Below, piece after piece: positions 24,397-34,227 of a stretch of 64,000 nucleotides of DNA (positions are counted from its first letter, which is position 1; the number at the start of each line of letters is the position of its first letter). The DNA is from Bathynomus jamesi (Eukaryota; Arthropoda; Malacostraca; Isopoda; Cirolanidae). The stretch covers positions 62,001-126,000 of the forward strand of contig JAJOZX010009073.1 in assembly GCA_023014485.1 (NCBI GenBank), written 5' to 3'. The notes under the pieces were generated by a model. It had not been told where the DNA came from, ran no database searches, and saw only the letters and a list, made by a program, of their open reading frames with translations. A program made the position numbers and the translations under genes.

Positions 24397-24730
24397 CAGG
24401 GTTGTGGAGTCGGTCCAAAATTTTCCGACTCCGACTCCACACATTGTAAAAAATCTAAAAATTTGACTCCGACGCCTCACATTTTAAATATACGACTCCG
24501 ACTCCTCTAGTGTTTCACTATATAATCATCATAATAATAAGACATTTCATCACCACCACATGAATCGTCAGGTTACTTTCTAGGATAAGGGAACATTCAA
24601 ATATTAAGAAGGATATTGACTTGTAGATATTATCGTGACACAGGACACAGAAATTGGAGTTGGAAGTTTTTTACCAACTCCGACTCCGCCCTGAAACGTG
24701 CAACTCCACGACTCCGACTCCACAACCCTG
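24397..24730. mobile_element. hAT-type MITE (CAGGGTTGTGGAGTCGG family)
   Basis: The ends CAGGGTTGTGGAGTCGG and CTCCACAACCCTG are inverted repeats, with a perfect 8-bp duplication CGAGAAAG (24389-24396 and 24731-24738). The interior is packed with GACTCC words in both orientations. A second member is at 51501-52021. It interrupts the piggyBac coding remnant. Confidence 0.9.
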
Positions 24731-25170
24731 CGAGAAAGTGAATATTTTCGCGTTCGCAAATCAGTGAAGAGGTATAAAAAGATTGTTTTTCATTTGATGG
24801 ACTTAGTTATGCTAAATTGTTACAATATGTATCTAGTGAAAACTGGCAATGTACACCTAAGGCTAAAAGATTTTAGCGAAAATGTGATAAGACAAGTAAT
24901 AGAAAGGTATGGTGCTTTGACAGCGGTAAGACCTGGCAGACAAAGCACAGGAAACATAGATAGGCTTGCAGCAATAAATTTCTCTGAAAGACATTATACA
25001 GCACATGTGCCACCTACTGGTTCCAGAGCAAAAGGTCAGCGTCTATGCCATGTCTGTTCAAACACCACAAAACACACAAAAAAAATATGTGACAACATGG
25101 TGTCCAGAATGTAAAGTTGGGCTTTGCATAGGTGATTGCTTCCGAAGTTACCATACTCGGAAGCAATTTT
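24698..25170 (+). pseudogene. piggyBac transposase C-terminal remnant
   Basis: From about 24731 the frame reads VRKSVKRYKKIVFHLMDLVM (family region before the C-terminal linker), then RAKGQRLCHVCS. A shift near 25085 leads into a WCPECKVGLCIGDCFRSYH-like Cys-rich domain, the DNA-binding zinc finger of piggyBac transposases. The first residues before 24731 come from the MITE and are not part of it. Confidence 0.75.
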
Positions 25171-25425
25171 GAAAGTTCAAACTTGCCTCAGAAACCAAAA
25201 ATCACTGCTGGAAACGACATCACTGGTGAGTGTTATAATATATTTTACGTTACATAACAATAATATATGGTAAATATAAGGTTTACACCTCCATTATATC
25301 TATTCTTTTACCGCGTATATGATCGTAATTAATTAAAAATGAATTTTTTAAAAATTTGATTTTTCTCAATTTTTTGCCCCCACAGGGACGGTGCTGGGCT
25401 GGTATACCCAGGGTTAAAGGGTTAA

Positions 25426-25794
25426 TCCTGATATCTAACATTTTACCCATTTAGCCTATATATACTGAGTTACATTGTGTACATCCGATTGAATACACAC
25501 AACCAACAACATTATCCAGGCTATTCTTATTAGACATGATTTAACAGTATTATTATACTTAAAGACTACATTGATGCCAATTGCTTTAAGTAAAGTCGGA
25601 AGATATTGAAAATTAACACGGTTAACACGTAAGGTAGGCTAAGGATATTTTTACGCTCAAATTCCTTTACAGTTACATTATTATAATACCTATTCTTGGC
25701 TTTCCTAAGACAGTTATCTACAGTAAAAATGAAATAAGATAACATAATTTAGTACCAATATTCATGATATTGCATAACTCAGAATCTAAAAATT
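25426..25794. other. Non-coding stretch between piggyBac and the second Penelope-like fragment
   Basis: AT-rich, with no gene or clear repeat seen. It may contain decayed Penelope-like sequence near its right edge. Confidence 0.4.
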
Positions 25795-26215
25795 CAGGAC
25801 TGACAATTAGGGTAAAACAGCATAAATATGCATGTAGAACAGCTAATAATTCCAATGCTTTGTTTAACCATATGTATAGATGTAATCATAGCATCAAGTG
25901 GGATAGTTCTAAAGCACTTCTTGAAAACAGATAGAAAGAAATATTCTAGAATGTGCATTTATCCATTTTAAAAACAATTCCAATAACAGTGTGGGAACGT
26001 ATAAAATTGACAATATCTTGTTAAAACTCCTTTTGCCTCTCATTAACTCTTGTTAAGTATGTGCTAATTGTTTTGGTTTCTGCTACGTTGTACATATTTA
26101 CAGGCATCTTTCCTTCTCTCTTCATTCCCTGATGAGGTGTAGCTCTGAATACACGAAAGACCTTGGAATCATTTTTCTTTCACCTTGTGGGTTTGCAGCA
26201 TTCATTCATTTCATG
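25795..26215 (+). mobile_element. Penelope-like element, 3' end, copy 2
   Basis: The plus-strand reading has LTIRVKQHKYACRTANNSNA, then LFNHMYRCNHSIKWDSSKALL, matching the L-x2-R-x3-H ... H-x-I-x-W tail of the GIY-YIG endonuclease in Penelope-like elements. A frameshift comes after the YRKK region. The 3' UTR includes the hammerhead-like core at 26124-26169 and ends CCTTGTGGGTTTGCAGCA. It is an inverted copy of 23412-23810 at roughly 2-kb spacing. Confidence 0.7.
26124..26169 (+). ncRNA. Hammerhead-ribozyme-like motif, copy 2
   Basis: ATTCC (26124-26128), CTGATGA (26129-26135), stem II arms GTGTA and TACAC, GAAA (26155-26158), GACC, TT, GGAAT (26165-26169). The expected cleavage position is after 26164, before GGAAT. 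Stem I pairs ATTCC with GGAAT; stem III is reduced to about one pair. Hammerheads of this minimal type are known in Penelope-like elements. Confidence 0.6.
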
Positions 26216-26248
26216 TGTTTAATTGCGAAATTCATCCCATATATTATA

Positions 26249-27456
26249 CAGGGTGTACATAAAGTCAGGATCTATTTGTGAAATAATTATTTTTTTCTAT
26301 TTTTCTTTTCAGAAGCCCTTAGAATGAATACAGAAGAGCGTGTGGCAATAGTAATTTGGCGAATCGAGGGAAAGAAATACAATGACATCAGAGAGAAGTT
26401 TAGAAGGAGATTTCATAAGCCGGGGCCAATAGACAAAACAATACGAAAATTGGTGAACAAATTTAAACGAACGGGATCTGTAAATGATGAAGCAAGATCA
26501 GGACGACCGTGTATGTCAGATCTTACCGTGAATGCAGTACGTGGAATTATCACTGAGGAGCCACGTACGTCCGTTCGTGCTGCATCACACAGACTCGGCC
26601 TCCCAACATCATCTGTGCACAAAATTCTGAAAGTTAATTTGCAGAAGAAAAGCTATCATTTGCAGGTTTTACATGATTTACATGAGGAAGATTTCCCTCG
26701 ACGAAGTGCTGTGTGTGCTGATCTCGTAGAACAAATCTGGAGTGATAATTTAATGGACAACACTCTTTAGTGATGAAGCCACTTTCCATACGTGTGGAAA
26801 AGTAAATCGCCATAACTGTCGAATTTGGGCAGATGAAAGACCGAATGATTTCATCCAAAATTGGGAGAGAGACTCGCCTAAAGTTAATGTCTGGATAGGT
26901 TTAACAAAATCTAAGTTTATGTTCCTTTTTTCTTTGCTGAAGCTACAGTTACAGGGCTTATTTATCTGGACATGTTGCAGCAATTCCTTGAACCTCAGCT
27001 GATTGGGGGTAGGATTGTTAGTACCATCGTCTATCAACATGATGGTGCTCCTTGTCACTATACCAAAATTGTTCAGGATTATCTAAATGGACGTTTTCCA
27101 AATCGCTGGATTGGACGCGGAAGCAACAGACCTTGGCCAGCGAGATCACCAGATTTAACCCCTTTATATTTCTTTGTATGGGGCTTTATCAAATCGCATG
27201 TCTATCAGACGAAGATTACGAGTCTTGAAAACTTACGTATATGAACTGCTGCAGATAACATAACCCCGCAAATGCTCCAGAATATGTTTAGAAATGCTGC
27301 AGAACGATTTGAGCTGTGCAGGGATACTGATGGGCATCACGTCGAATCCTACTCTTAATTATTTAATAAATGTTACCACTTCATCATTTTATGATTGAAT
27401 TCCATATTATTTCCAAGTGCTTCACAAAAATAGATCCTGACTTTATGTACACCCTG
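26249..27456 (+). mobile_element. mariner-family (IS630/Tc1) DNA transposon
   Basis: A 1208-bp element with TA on both sides (26247-26248 and 27457-27458). The ends CAGGGTGTACATAAAGTCAG and its inverse are long inverted repeats. It carries a transposase with two frameshifts. Both ends intact suggest recent insertion. Confidence 0.9.
26324..27357 (+). pseudogene. mariner-family transposase, frameshifted
   Basis: Start at ATG 26324 (MNTEERVAIVIWRIEGKKYN). An N-terminal paired HTH covers about residues 10-110 (RPCMSDLTVNAVRGIITEEP, then SVRAASHRLGLPTSSVHKIL). The catalytic region is FSDEATFH (first Asp) in a shifted frame after 26755, YQHDGAPCH (second Asp), and WPARSPDLTPLYFFVWG (third acidic position). 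A second shift occurs near 26920. The tail (FELCRDTDGHHVESYS) matches family ends. The enzyme would cut at the element ends and integrate at TA. Inactive as read. Confidence 0.85.
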
Positions 27457-27543
27457 TATATATATATATATATGAATAGAAACGACATAAATAAGGAGCA
27501 TCTCTGCACACGGGGAAGAGAAATAACGAATAAATGAAAAATG

Positions 27544-27620
27544 AGGCGAACCGCCCGGGAATCGAACCCAGGGCCTTCCAATTGCCGGTTGGATGCGCTA
27601 CCATTACACTACGGACCTCG
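27544..27620 (-). repeat. tRNA-like SINE head, unit 1
   Basis: On the minus strand, box A-like TAGTGTAATGGTAGCGC and box B-like GGGTTCGATTCCCGG at normal spacing. The acceptor arms (GGTCCGT versus CGGTTCG) do not pair and position 33 before the anticodon is C rather than T. This is a tRNA-derived promoter, not a working tRNA. Confidence 0.65.
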
Positions 27621-27803
27621 ATCAGTCATAAATCGAAATTCTCCTACATAGGGCAGAAACCAATGCCCTGAGAGGGCACCCTTGCAAATCGTGAATATGT
27701 GCATTTAACTGCAATGACCACGCAGTATATAAATGAATAGAAACAATGTAAATAAGGAGCGTCTCTGCACACGGGCAAGAGAAATAACGAATAAATGAAA
27801 AAT

Positions 27804-27880
27804 GAGGCGAACTGCCCGGGAATCGAACCCAGGGCCTTCCAATTGCCAGTTGGATGCGCTACCATTACACTACGGACCTC
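27804..27880 (-). repeat. tRNA-like SINE head, unit 2
   Basis: Same structure as unit 1, exactly 260 bp away, with the change CCGGTT to CCAGTT in the anticodon arm and one change in the box B flank. Confidence 0.65.
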
Positions 27881-28144
27881 GATCAGTCATAAATCGAAAT
27901 TCTCCTACATAGGGCAGAAACCAATGCCCTGAGAGGGCACCCTCGCAAATCGTGAATATGTGCATTTAACTGCAATGACCATGCAGTATATAAATGAATA
28001 GGAACGACGTAAATAAGGAGCGTTTCTATTCATTTATATACTGCGTGGTCATTGTAGTTAAATGCACATATTCACGATTTGCGAGGGTGCCCTCTCAGGG
28101 CATTGGTTTCTGCCCTATGTAGGAGAATTCCGATTTGACTGATC

Positions 28145-28219
28145 GAGGTCCGTAGTGTAATGGTAGCGCATCCAACCGGCAAGTGGAAGGCCCTGGGTTC
28201 GATTCCCGGGCAGTTCGCC
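28145..28219 (+). repeat. tRNA-like SINE head, unit 3
   Basis: Plus-strand copy; the anticodon arm reads CCGGCAAGTGG, so one stem pair is lost. The internal promoter boxes are intact. Confidence 0.65.
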
Positions 28220-28404
28220 TCATTTTTCATTTATTCATTATTTCTCTTCCCCGTGTGCAGAGACGCTCCTTATTTACGTCGTTTCTATTCATTTATATAC
28301 TGCGTGGTCATTGCAGTTAAATGCACATATTCACGATTTGCGAGGGTGCCCTCTCAGGGCATTGGTTTCTGCCCTATATAGGAGAATTTCGATTTATGAC
28401 TGAT

Positions 28405-28480
28405 CGAGGTCCGTAGTGTAATGGTAGCGCATCCAACCGGCAATTGGAAGGCCCTGGGTTCGATTCCCGGGTGGTTCGCC
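28405..28480 (+). repeat. tRNA-like SINE head, unit 4
   Basis: Plus-strand copy 260 bp after unit 3, with an intact CCAA/TTGG anticodon stem. The unit then runs into a TA microsatellite at 28585. Confidence 0.65.
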
Positions 28481-28584
28481 TCATTTTTCATTTATTCGTT
28501 ATTTCTCTTCCCTGTGTGCAGAGACGCTCCTTATTTACGTCGTTTCTATTCATTTATATACTGCGTGGTCATTGCAGTTAAATG

Positions 28585-28603
28585 CATATATATATATATA
28601 TAT

Positions 28604-28638
<35 letters not shown>
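28585..28638. repeat. (TA)n microsatellite
   Basis: TA run with one TATTA interruption; it truncates the fourth tRNA-like unit. Confidence 0.9.
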
Positions 28639-28642
<4 letters not shown>

Positions 28643-28805
28643 TAAAAGTTTACAATGTTTACCTTAATTTTGGATTTCAAATATTAATTGAAAAATGAGT
28701 AAGCAATATATATAAATATATATAAATATATATATATAAAATATTAGCAGATCCAGAATTTTTTAGGAGGGTGGCTGATGATCTGCATTATACAGTACTG
28801 ATAAC

Positions 28806-30081
28806 TAGTGATGTAGTGGATGTCATTTTTTTCACATCCGCGGATGCGGATGAGGATGTTTGATTTCAACATCCGCGGATGCGGATGCGGATGTCTACAT
28901 TTTCGTTATTTTTTAGGATATATTCGAGATTTGTTGTGTTTAACGTATATAATAAGTTATTATATAGAGAGAGCTGTAGCTATAATGTAGTATAATTGAT
29001 TAATTGTACAATAATTGCTGTACTTTTCTCTGAACATATAAAATAATATCAAGCATCTAACTAATATAGAAATCAATTAGTGAATTCATCTGCAAATAAA
29101 TTCGTTATATTTTGTTGAGTTTCAGCCACAATTAGAAATCATAATTGTGTTACCAGGATGCAGGATGTGAACCCAACTCAAATGCACCCCACCGACCTCT
29201 TTCCCCAACCTCCACCCTTATAGAAAGAGATCTTTAATTAGCTTGATAACTATTTATATTAAGTTTAAAGTTTTATTAGGCATATTTATAAATGAGTAAT
29301 TAAAATAAAGTAAACTAAGATGTTCATCGTTTAATGTTCAAACTTAATTATAGGAAGGTTATGCTTAAGGAACATTAATTTTTCTGCCTTTTCTGCTGCC
29401 AGTCTGTTTCTCTTTTCATCATATATTAATCCAGCACTGCTAAATAATCTCTCGCTTGGTACGTTTGTTGGAGGACAGGCTAAATGTTTCCTTGCAAGTT
29501 TACTCAAGTATGGATAGATATTCTGCGTATTTTTCCACCAACTAATAGGATTGTCACATGCAGCAAGGCGTTTTTCTTGGTGATAGCTCTTGATCATTTT
29601 TACTACATCTTTTGACATCGCGTAGGTCTCGTCATTGCTGCTTGACTCAAGAAACTGAGAGACAGATTCTGTGATAGATTTGCTTGTTGAAGGTGTTGGT
29701 TCTGTCACTGAAACTTTTATTCTTTTGGTGGGTGGCGAAGCGACAGATTCAAGAGATTGAAGCTCTTCAACTGCTTTGCCAAGTGATGATTTAACTCGTT
29801 CTAATGTACTTGGTGAAAATAACTTAGCTTTGTAACGTGGATCTAAGTAGGTTGCAAGAGAGTAACTTCATACAAGAACAGCCTCTCGTCTTGCCGCTTG
29901 CATCACTTTTGCGCACAATGAACTAGTTCTATTAATATAGTAGAATTTGATAATTTCCGATTATTAATGACATTTTATCTCAATGGTCCACATCCGCACA
30001 ACATCCGCAGTCCAAAGTGCGGATGTGGATGCGAGAAAATGTGCGGATGTTCCGCGGATGCAGATGTGACCTACATCACTA
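28806..30081 (-). mobile_element. hAT element with GGATGC-rich ends
   Basis: The ends TAGTGATGTAG and CTACATCACTA are flanked by the 8-bp duplication CTGATAAC (28798-28805 and 30082-30089). Inside both ends, GCGGATGCGGATG-type words are repeated several times in both orientations, as expected for subterminal transposase-binding repeats of hAT elements. It is internally deleted: only the C-terminal part of the transposase is left. Confidence 0.85.
29331..29910 (-). pseudogene. hAT transposase C-terminal remnant
   Basis: The minus-strand frame from 29708 ends with the classic hAT dimerisation region: NPISWWKNTQNIYPYLSKLA, then CPPTNVPSERLFSSAG, then RNRLAAEKAEKLMFLKHNL. Upstream, in the same region but past a break, LATYLDPRYKAKLFS matches the conserved LDPRYK block. 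The catalytic N-terminal domain is missing. Confidence 0.9.
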
Positions 30082-30089
30082 CTGATAAC

Positions 30090-31147
30090 ATTTGATTTTT
30101 TTATTAACAATAAAACAAACATGCATATAAAACACCACCGATAGATGACAAAAATTGTATTATATGTATAAATTTTTTATAATTAGTACTTACAAGGGGA
30201 GTGGCTAGCCACCCTCCCTGTATCTGCTACTGATATATAATAGAGCATATGTAAAGCTAGCTACCGAGCTCATTGAGTTTAATATTTTGTAATGAAAATA
30301 TTCTGGAATATTTTTTAAGTATTGTAATGAATATTGTAGTAAAATTTGTACTTCAAATATACTAAAAAATTGGTGTATATACATGTGCTTTCTGAATTAA
30401 TAAACACTTGTTTACTCTTGGACTTTGATAATTTTTGTTCTTTCTTTTTATTCATTCGAGGAGCAATATATGAAAATCAGAAAATAAAGTTCACCATGTG
30501 GGTGTCCACTGTCCACTACAATGACTACCAGACTTTTTAGTTTTTACTAAGCTAGATTTAAATCCATAAGTTACTCAGTAAGGCAAAAAGTGAAAGAAAA
30601 TATACTTAATACTTATGCTATTATTAATATTGAACAAATCTTGGTATTTTTTTACAAGAGTACATTACAGGCTTTTGAGGAACTTTACCATAAAAATTTA
30701 CCGTAAGATTTTGGTAATATTCCTGATCTATTAGGTTAGGTTATATATTAAAACTATCTTTTTCTGATGGTTTTTGAGGTTTGAATGAAATTAACCTTCA
30801 TTTTTATTACAAATCTGATAGAAACTAAGGTTATATTTGTTCAAACTGCATAAAAAACCATCAGAAAAACATAGTTTTGATTTATAAAGCCTGTAATGTA
30901 CACTTGTAAAAATTTACCCAAATCTTTTCCCTAAATTTCATTTATTAGATAATTGGCATTGGCACATCACTGGTTGAAATTACATTTGTTTTTTTTGTTG
31001 TTTAATATTGCACAAATTAATGAGTTTATCATAGGCCAAAGCAAGTCTTTGGTGTGTCACCTTTTTAGTAGAGTTGTAAGCTTAACCAGTCCAATTCACA
31101 ATTGTCAGAGAATACTTGTAGGAAGAGGATATGGTAATATGGTATTG

Positions 31148-31178
<31 letters not shown>

Positions 31179-31440
31179 TGTGTGTGTGACTGTATTTTCA
31201 CACAATGACACCTACTATAAGTATCATTTTGAGCCAAAATAAAGGAAACCTAGGTCCCCTCTAGATAAAATCTGTGCCCTCCCAGCAGAGGGCTTCTGGA
31301 TCCACCCGTGACTGTAATCAGTACCACACACCTGACCTCTTAAAAACTGTTTTGTAAGGAGAGTATATGTGACCAATAGATGTAAATAATTTTTTCTTTA
31401 ACTTGAAGAAAGTAGGAAATCCTTTCTGCCAGAATACTCT
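30090..31440. other. Non-coding stretch
   Basis: No gene seen. 30650-30910 contains TTACAGGCTTTTGAGG-like and CATCAGAAAAA words in inverted pairs (for example around 30655 and 30895: ACATTACAGGCTTT / AAAGCCTGTAATGTA), which suggests a MITE of about 250 bp. A GT microsatellite lies at 31144-31190. Confidence 0.4.
31144..31190. repeat. (GT)n microsatellite
   Basis: GT dinucleotide run with one GG interruption. Confidence 0.95.
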
Positions 31441-31448
31441 CCTCTTAA

Positions 31449-31622
31449 ACCTTTAGACACAATGTTTGACCATTGCAGAATGATTTTTTATTAGCATAAA
31501 ACATGGTATTCAACTTCTCTTCATGCCTGAGAGGGGGGGAGAAAAAAAAAAAAAGTTGCCATTTACACAGTGTTTGACACTTTTACAGAAAGGCCTTGGA
31601 AATGAAATCTGCATCTAAAGGG
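31449..31622. mobile_element. piggyBac-type MITE
   Basis: A 174-bp element flanked by TTAA (31445-31448 and 31623-31626). The ends ACCTTTAGACAC and, inverted, CCCTTTAGATGC are similar. No coding capacity. Confidence 0.7.
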
Positions 31623-32129
31623 TTAAAGGTAAAATTTACTATATCTTTTAATTCCATTTACCTATCACCCTATACCCTTGCTTTCAAATGATATGTTTTT
31701 TACTCCATTTTTTATCCCTTTCTTTCTTTTAATCCTTTGTCCCAATTTCTTTCTGCCAGCTAAATTTCTTTCTTGTAACAATGCTACTAGGATATATGTC
31801 ATTCCATGTCAAATCAACACAGCAGTTTTCATGACCACCTTGGATTCCAATAAAATTTGGCATGCTTCTTGGGTATGGTAAGTGCATGCTTCAGCCAGCC
31901 TTTCAGTTTACTGTTGGTTCTGGTAGAGTGAAGTTGTGTTTCATTCTTTGGAAAGTCAGTAATTCTGCTATGTGTAGAATTAAATATTTTTCAGAGTTTA
32001 AAATGGTTGCAAGTGTTTCAAATGTTAAAGAACTTAATGTTTTGAAATAGTGTTTTAATCCTTTTAGTGTAAATCACTGTGCTAGTTCCAAGAAAAATCT
32101 GACACCTGTGTTGGAGTGGATGATAAAAA

Positions 32130-33105
32130 AGTACCATACCCAGTATTAAAGGACAAAAAATCTGCAATAAATTTAGGAAAACCATTGCAAATTTGCCTGA
32201 AACTTGTGGAAATGCAACATCTGATACTTCAAACTCAGACTGTGACATAAATCCAGTTGATGAGAAAAAAGAGAACTTGGATGTTAGTTTTAATACTGAG
32301 CCAGGGTATGTTGTTTATTCCTTAAATGATACACTACAATCAATAGAAGAGTTACCAGTTTGCATTAAAAAGTAACAGGTGAAGTATCCAAAACAAAAAT
32401 TTAAGGTCGAGAGAGCTGTGGAAAGAAATATTTTTAATTTATCACATTCCAATAATAGTGACTGTTCAGATGAAAGTGATATTATAGCACAGTTTAAAAA
32501 AAACGAAAAGTCCAGACTTTAACTATTCTTCCTCTGAGCTGATCAATTACACAAATTCAACAATAATTCAAAGCCTCAAATTATCTGGTTTGGAGTGCCA
32601 AGAAATTAGTGGTTGAGAAGGGGATTTCGTCAAACCCAAATGTGAAACAAAGCAAAGTGCTGTCTCCTGCAACCATTGAAATTGTGAAACAATTTTATTT
32701 CTGATAATATTAGTAGGCTCATGCCAGGCAGGAAAGACTGTTTCTGTTAATGTGGAAGGCAACAAGACAAGGTTCACCTTCAGAAATGATTGATTTTATG
32801 TAATCTAAAAGAAGCCTATTCAATTTTTAAGGAACAGAATCTTGAAAAGTTGATAGGCTTCTCAAAGTCAACAGAATTATGACCAAAGAACTGTGTGTTG
32901 GCTGAAGCCAATGGTACTCAAACAGTATGTGTTTGTACCATTCACCAGAAGGTGAAACTTGGGGTTTTAGGAGCAAAGTCACATGCTTTAACTGAGGACA
33001 GAGAGAATCCAATTAAAACTTATGAAGACTGCTTCACCAAAATTATCTGTAATGTGCCAGGCATAAAATTCTATCTGAGGGATCACATACGTCATCAGTG
33101 AAAAG
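32130..33105 (+). pseudogene. Copy 3 transposase remnant, N-terminal half
   Basis: Frames with several stops read KICNKFRKTIANLPETC, then SLNDTLQSIEELPVCIKK, then MPGRKDCF, then LCNLKEAYSIFKEQNLEKLI, then NCVLAEANGTQTVCVCTIHQ. These line up with copy 1 (CSNCRKLL; LESLAVTPVKKHKY; CPGTKECLSI; LMNLKETFSLYKNN; CVLAGAAGTHSVCVCTYHQ), which identifies the family. The catalytic half is absent. Confidence 0.7.
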
Positions 33106-34188
33106 GAATCACACTGTGCTACTGAGAAATTAGAAACTAGCTTTGCATATTGTAAATAATTATCCATACACATAATATCCCTATTTTTAATTTTAATAAT
33201 TTTAATGACTAAAAGGTGGGCAATTCCAGGACAGATCATGCAGTGCTTAGCACCACACCCCTTCCAACTTTCCTATAATTTGTTGTATAGCATTGTCTAT
33301 ACCAAAAAACCCAAAATTTCCAGTTTCAGATTGGTCAGACTTACGGTTCAAAAGTTATGGCCCTTTCAACTTTGGGGGTTCTGAGAGACCCCCCAATCAT
33401 ATGAACAACATATCTTCCCCCTACAATGTCTAAATAAACACAAAGTCTCCACCCCTTTGTTGTCATACATAAATACACATCCTAAAATACAACTCAATCT
33501 TGAAATGACAGAAATTGTGTCAAAACATGATGACTTCAGAAGATTTTTTTACCAAATTACAAAATTTGTCATCAGAACCTTTACCCAAAAAAATTACACA
33601 ATTTTTGTCATTGGAATTCGAATGTGTTAATAAAGATAGCCTGAATCAAAAGCTAACACTACTAGTGTTATGTACTATTGAGAACTTTATCAAATGAAGT
33701 GTGCTTAGGAAGCAGTGTTCTCTTCTCTTGTTTATTGTGTACATGTGTGAAATAATTAGCTTATAGAGGCATATATTGAGGAAATATTTTTGGGGCATTC
33801 CAGGACAAATCACCCAAAAAATTAAAAAATTTGTCACCACTCCAACCCAGATTTTGATGAAAATTGACATATGGGGTTCTTCCGGGTGCTGATTTCACTG
33901 GTTTAACCCTTCGTGGGCTGATGGGGTCCACTGGACCCCAAGCATATTTCAAAAATCTGCCATTCATTCAAATATTATTTTTAGAGCCTGGTCATCTATG
34001 ACTTTTATTGTATGTAGGTATGATATATACTCACAAAATATTAGAGAAAAATGTCACACCATTTGGAAGTGACAGGGTAGCAAACTTGAATGGGGTCTGC
34101 CTTACCCCACCTCGCCTGCAATGTGACTAATTTATTTTAATTTTTTTTTCAGATTTTTTCATAAATTTTTGATAGTGACAATGCAAGC

Positions 34189-34220
<32 letters not shown>
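34189..34220 (+). repeat. (GAT)n microsatellite at the piggyBac 5' coding end
   Basis: About ten GAT units. In the transposase frame they encode a poly-Asp tract just before NIVLGKDNFVW; an acidic N-terminus is usual in piggyBac transposases, so the tract may be expanded coding sequence. Confidence 0.85.
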
Positions 34221-34227
34221 CAATATT

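Larger units (their letters stand above)
23815..25421 (+). mobile_element. piggyBac element, internally deleted, with nested hAT MITE
   Basis: Flanked by TTAA (23811-23814 and 25422-25425). The ends CCCTTTAACCCCGGGC and, inverted, CCCTTTAACCCTGGGT match. Coding remnants are the acidic N-terminus from ATG at 24101 (NISDNQIAQMLDDLSENEE), a stop at 24236-24238, then VRKSVKRYKKIVFHLMDL, then the C-terminal Cys-rich domain at 25000-25170 (RLCHVCSNTTKHTKK). The catalytic DDD core is deleted, so it is non-autonomous. Confidence 0.85.
27475..28584. repeat. Inverted dimer of a 260-bp tandem repeat with tRNA-like units
   Basis: Two 260-bp units on the minus strand (27475-28010) face two on the plus strand (28020-28584), making a palindrome about 1.1 kb long centred near 28015. 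Each unit has a tRNA-like segment, a conserved 3' block (TGCCCTCTCAGGGCATTGG), TTTATTCGTTATTTCTCTTC and GTGTGCAGAGACGCTCC. Units differ by only a few bases. This looks like an amplified tRNA-derived SINE. Confidence 0.8.
28744..30235. mobile_element. Possible MITE shell around the hAT element
   Basis: TAGCAGATCCAGAATTTTTT at 28745 and, inverted from 30229, TAGCAGATACAGGGAGGGTG are similar; both continue with AGGAGGGTGGCT / AGGGAGGGTGGCT. The hAT element interrupts it. No coding region of its own. The class is unknown. Confidence 0.45.

Noticed and set aside
27544..28480. Four functional tRNA genes
   Set aside because: Boxes A and B are present, but the acceptor arms do not pair, the base before the anticodon is C, and all four sit in a tandem repeat, so they are SINE heads.
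28160..28639. Small protein frames beginning MVAHPTG
   Set aside because: They are the tRNA-like repeat read as protein; the open frames recur only because the repeat recurs.
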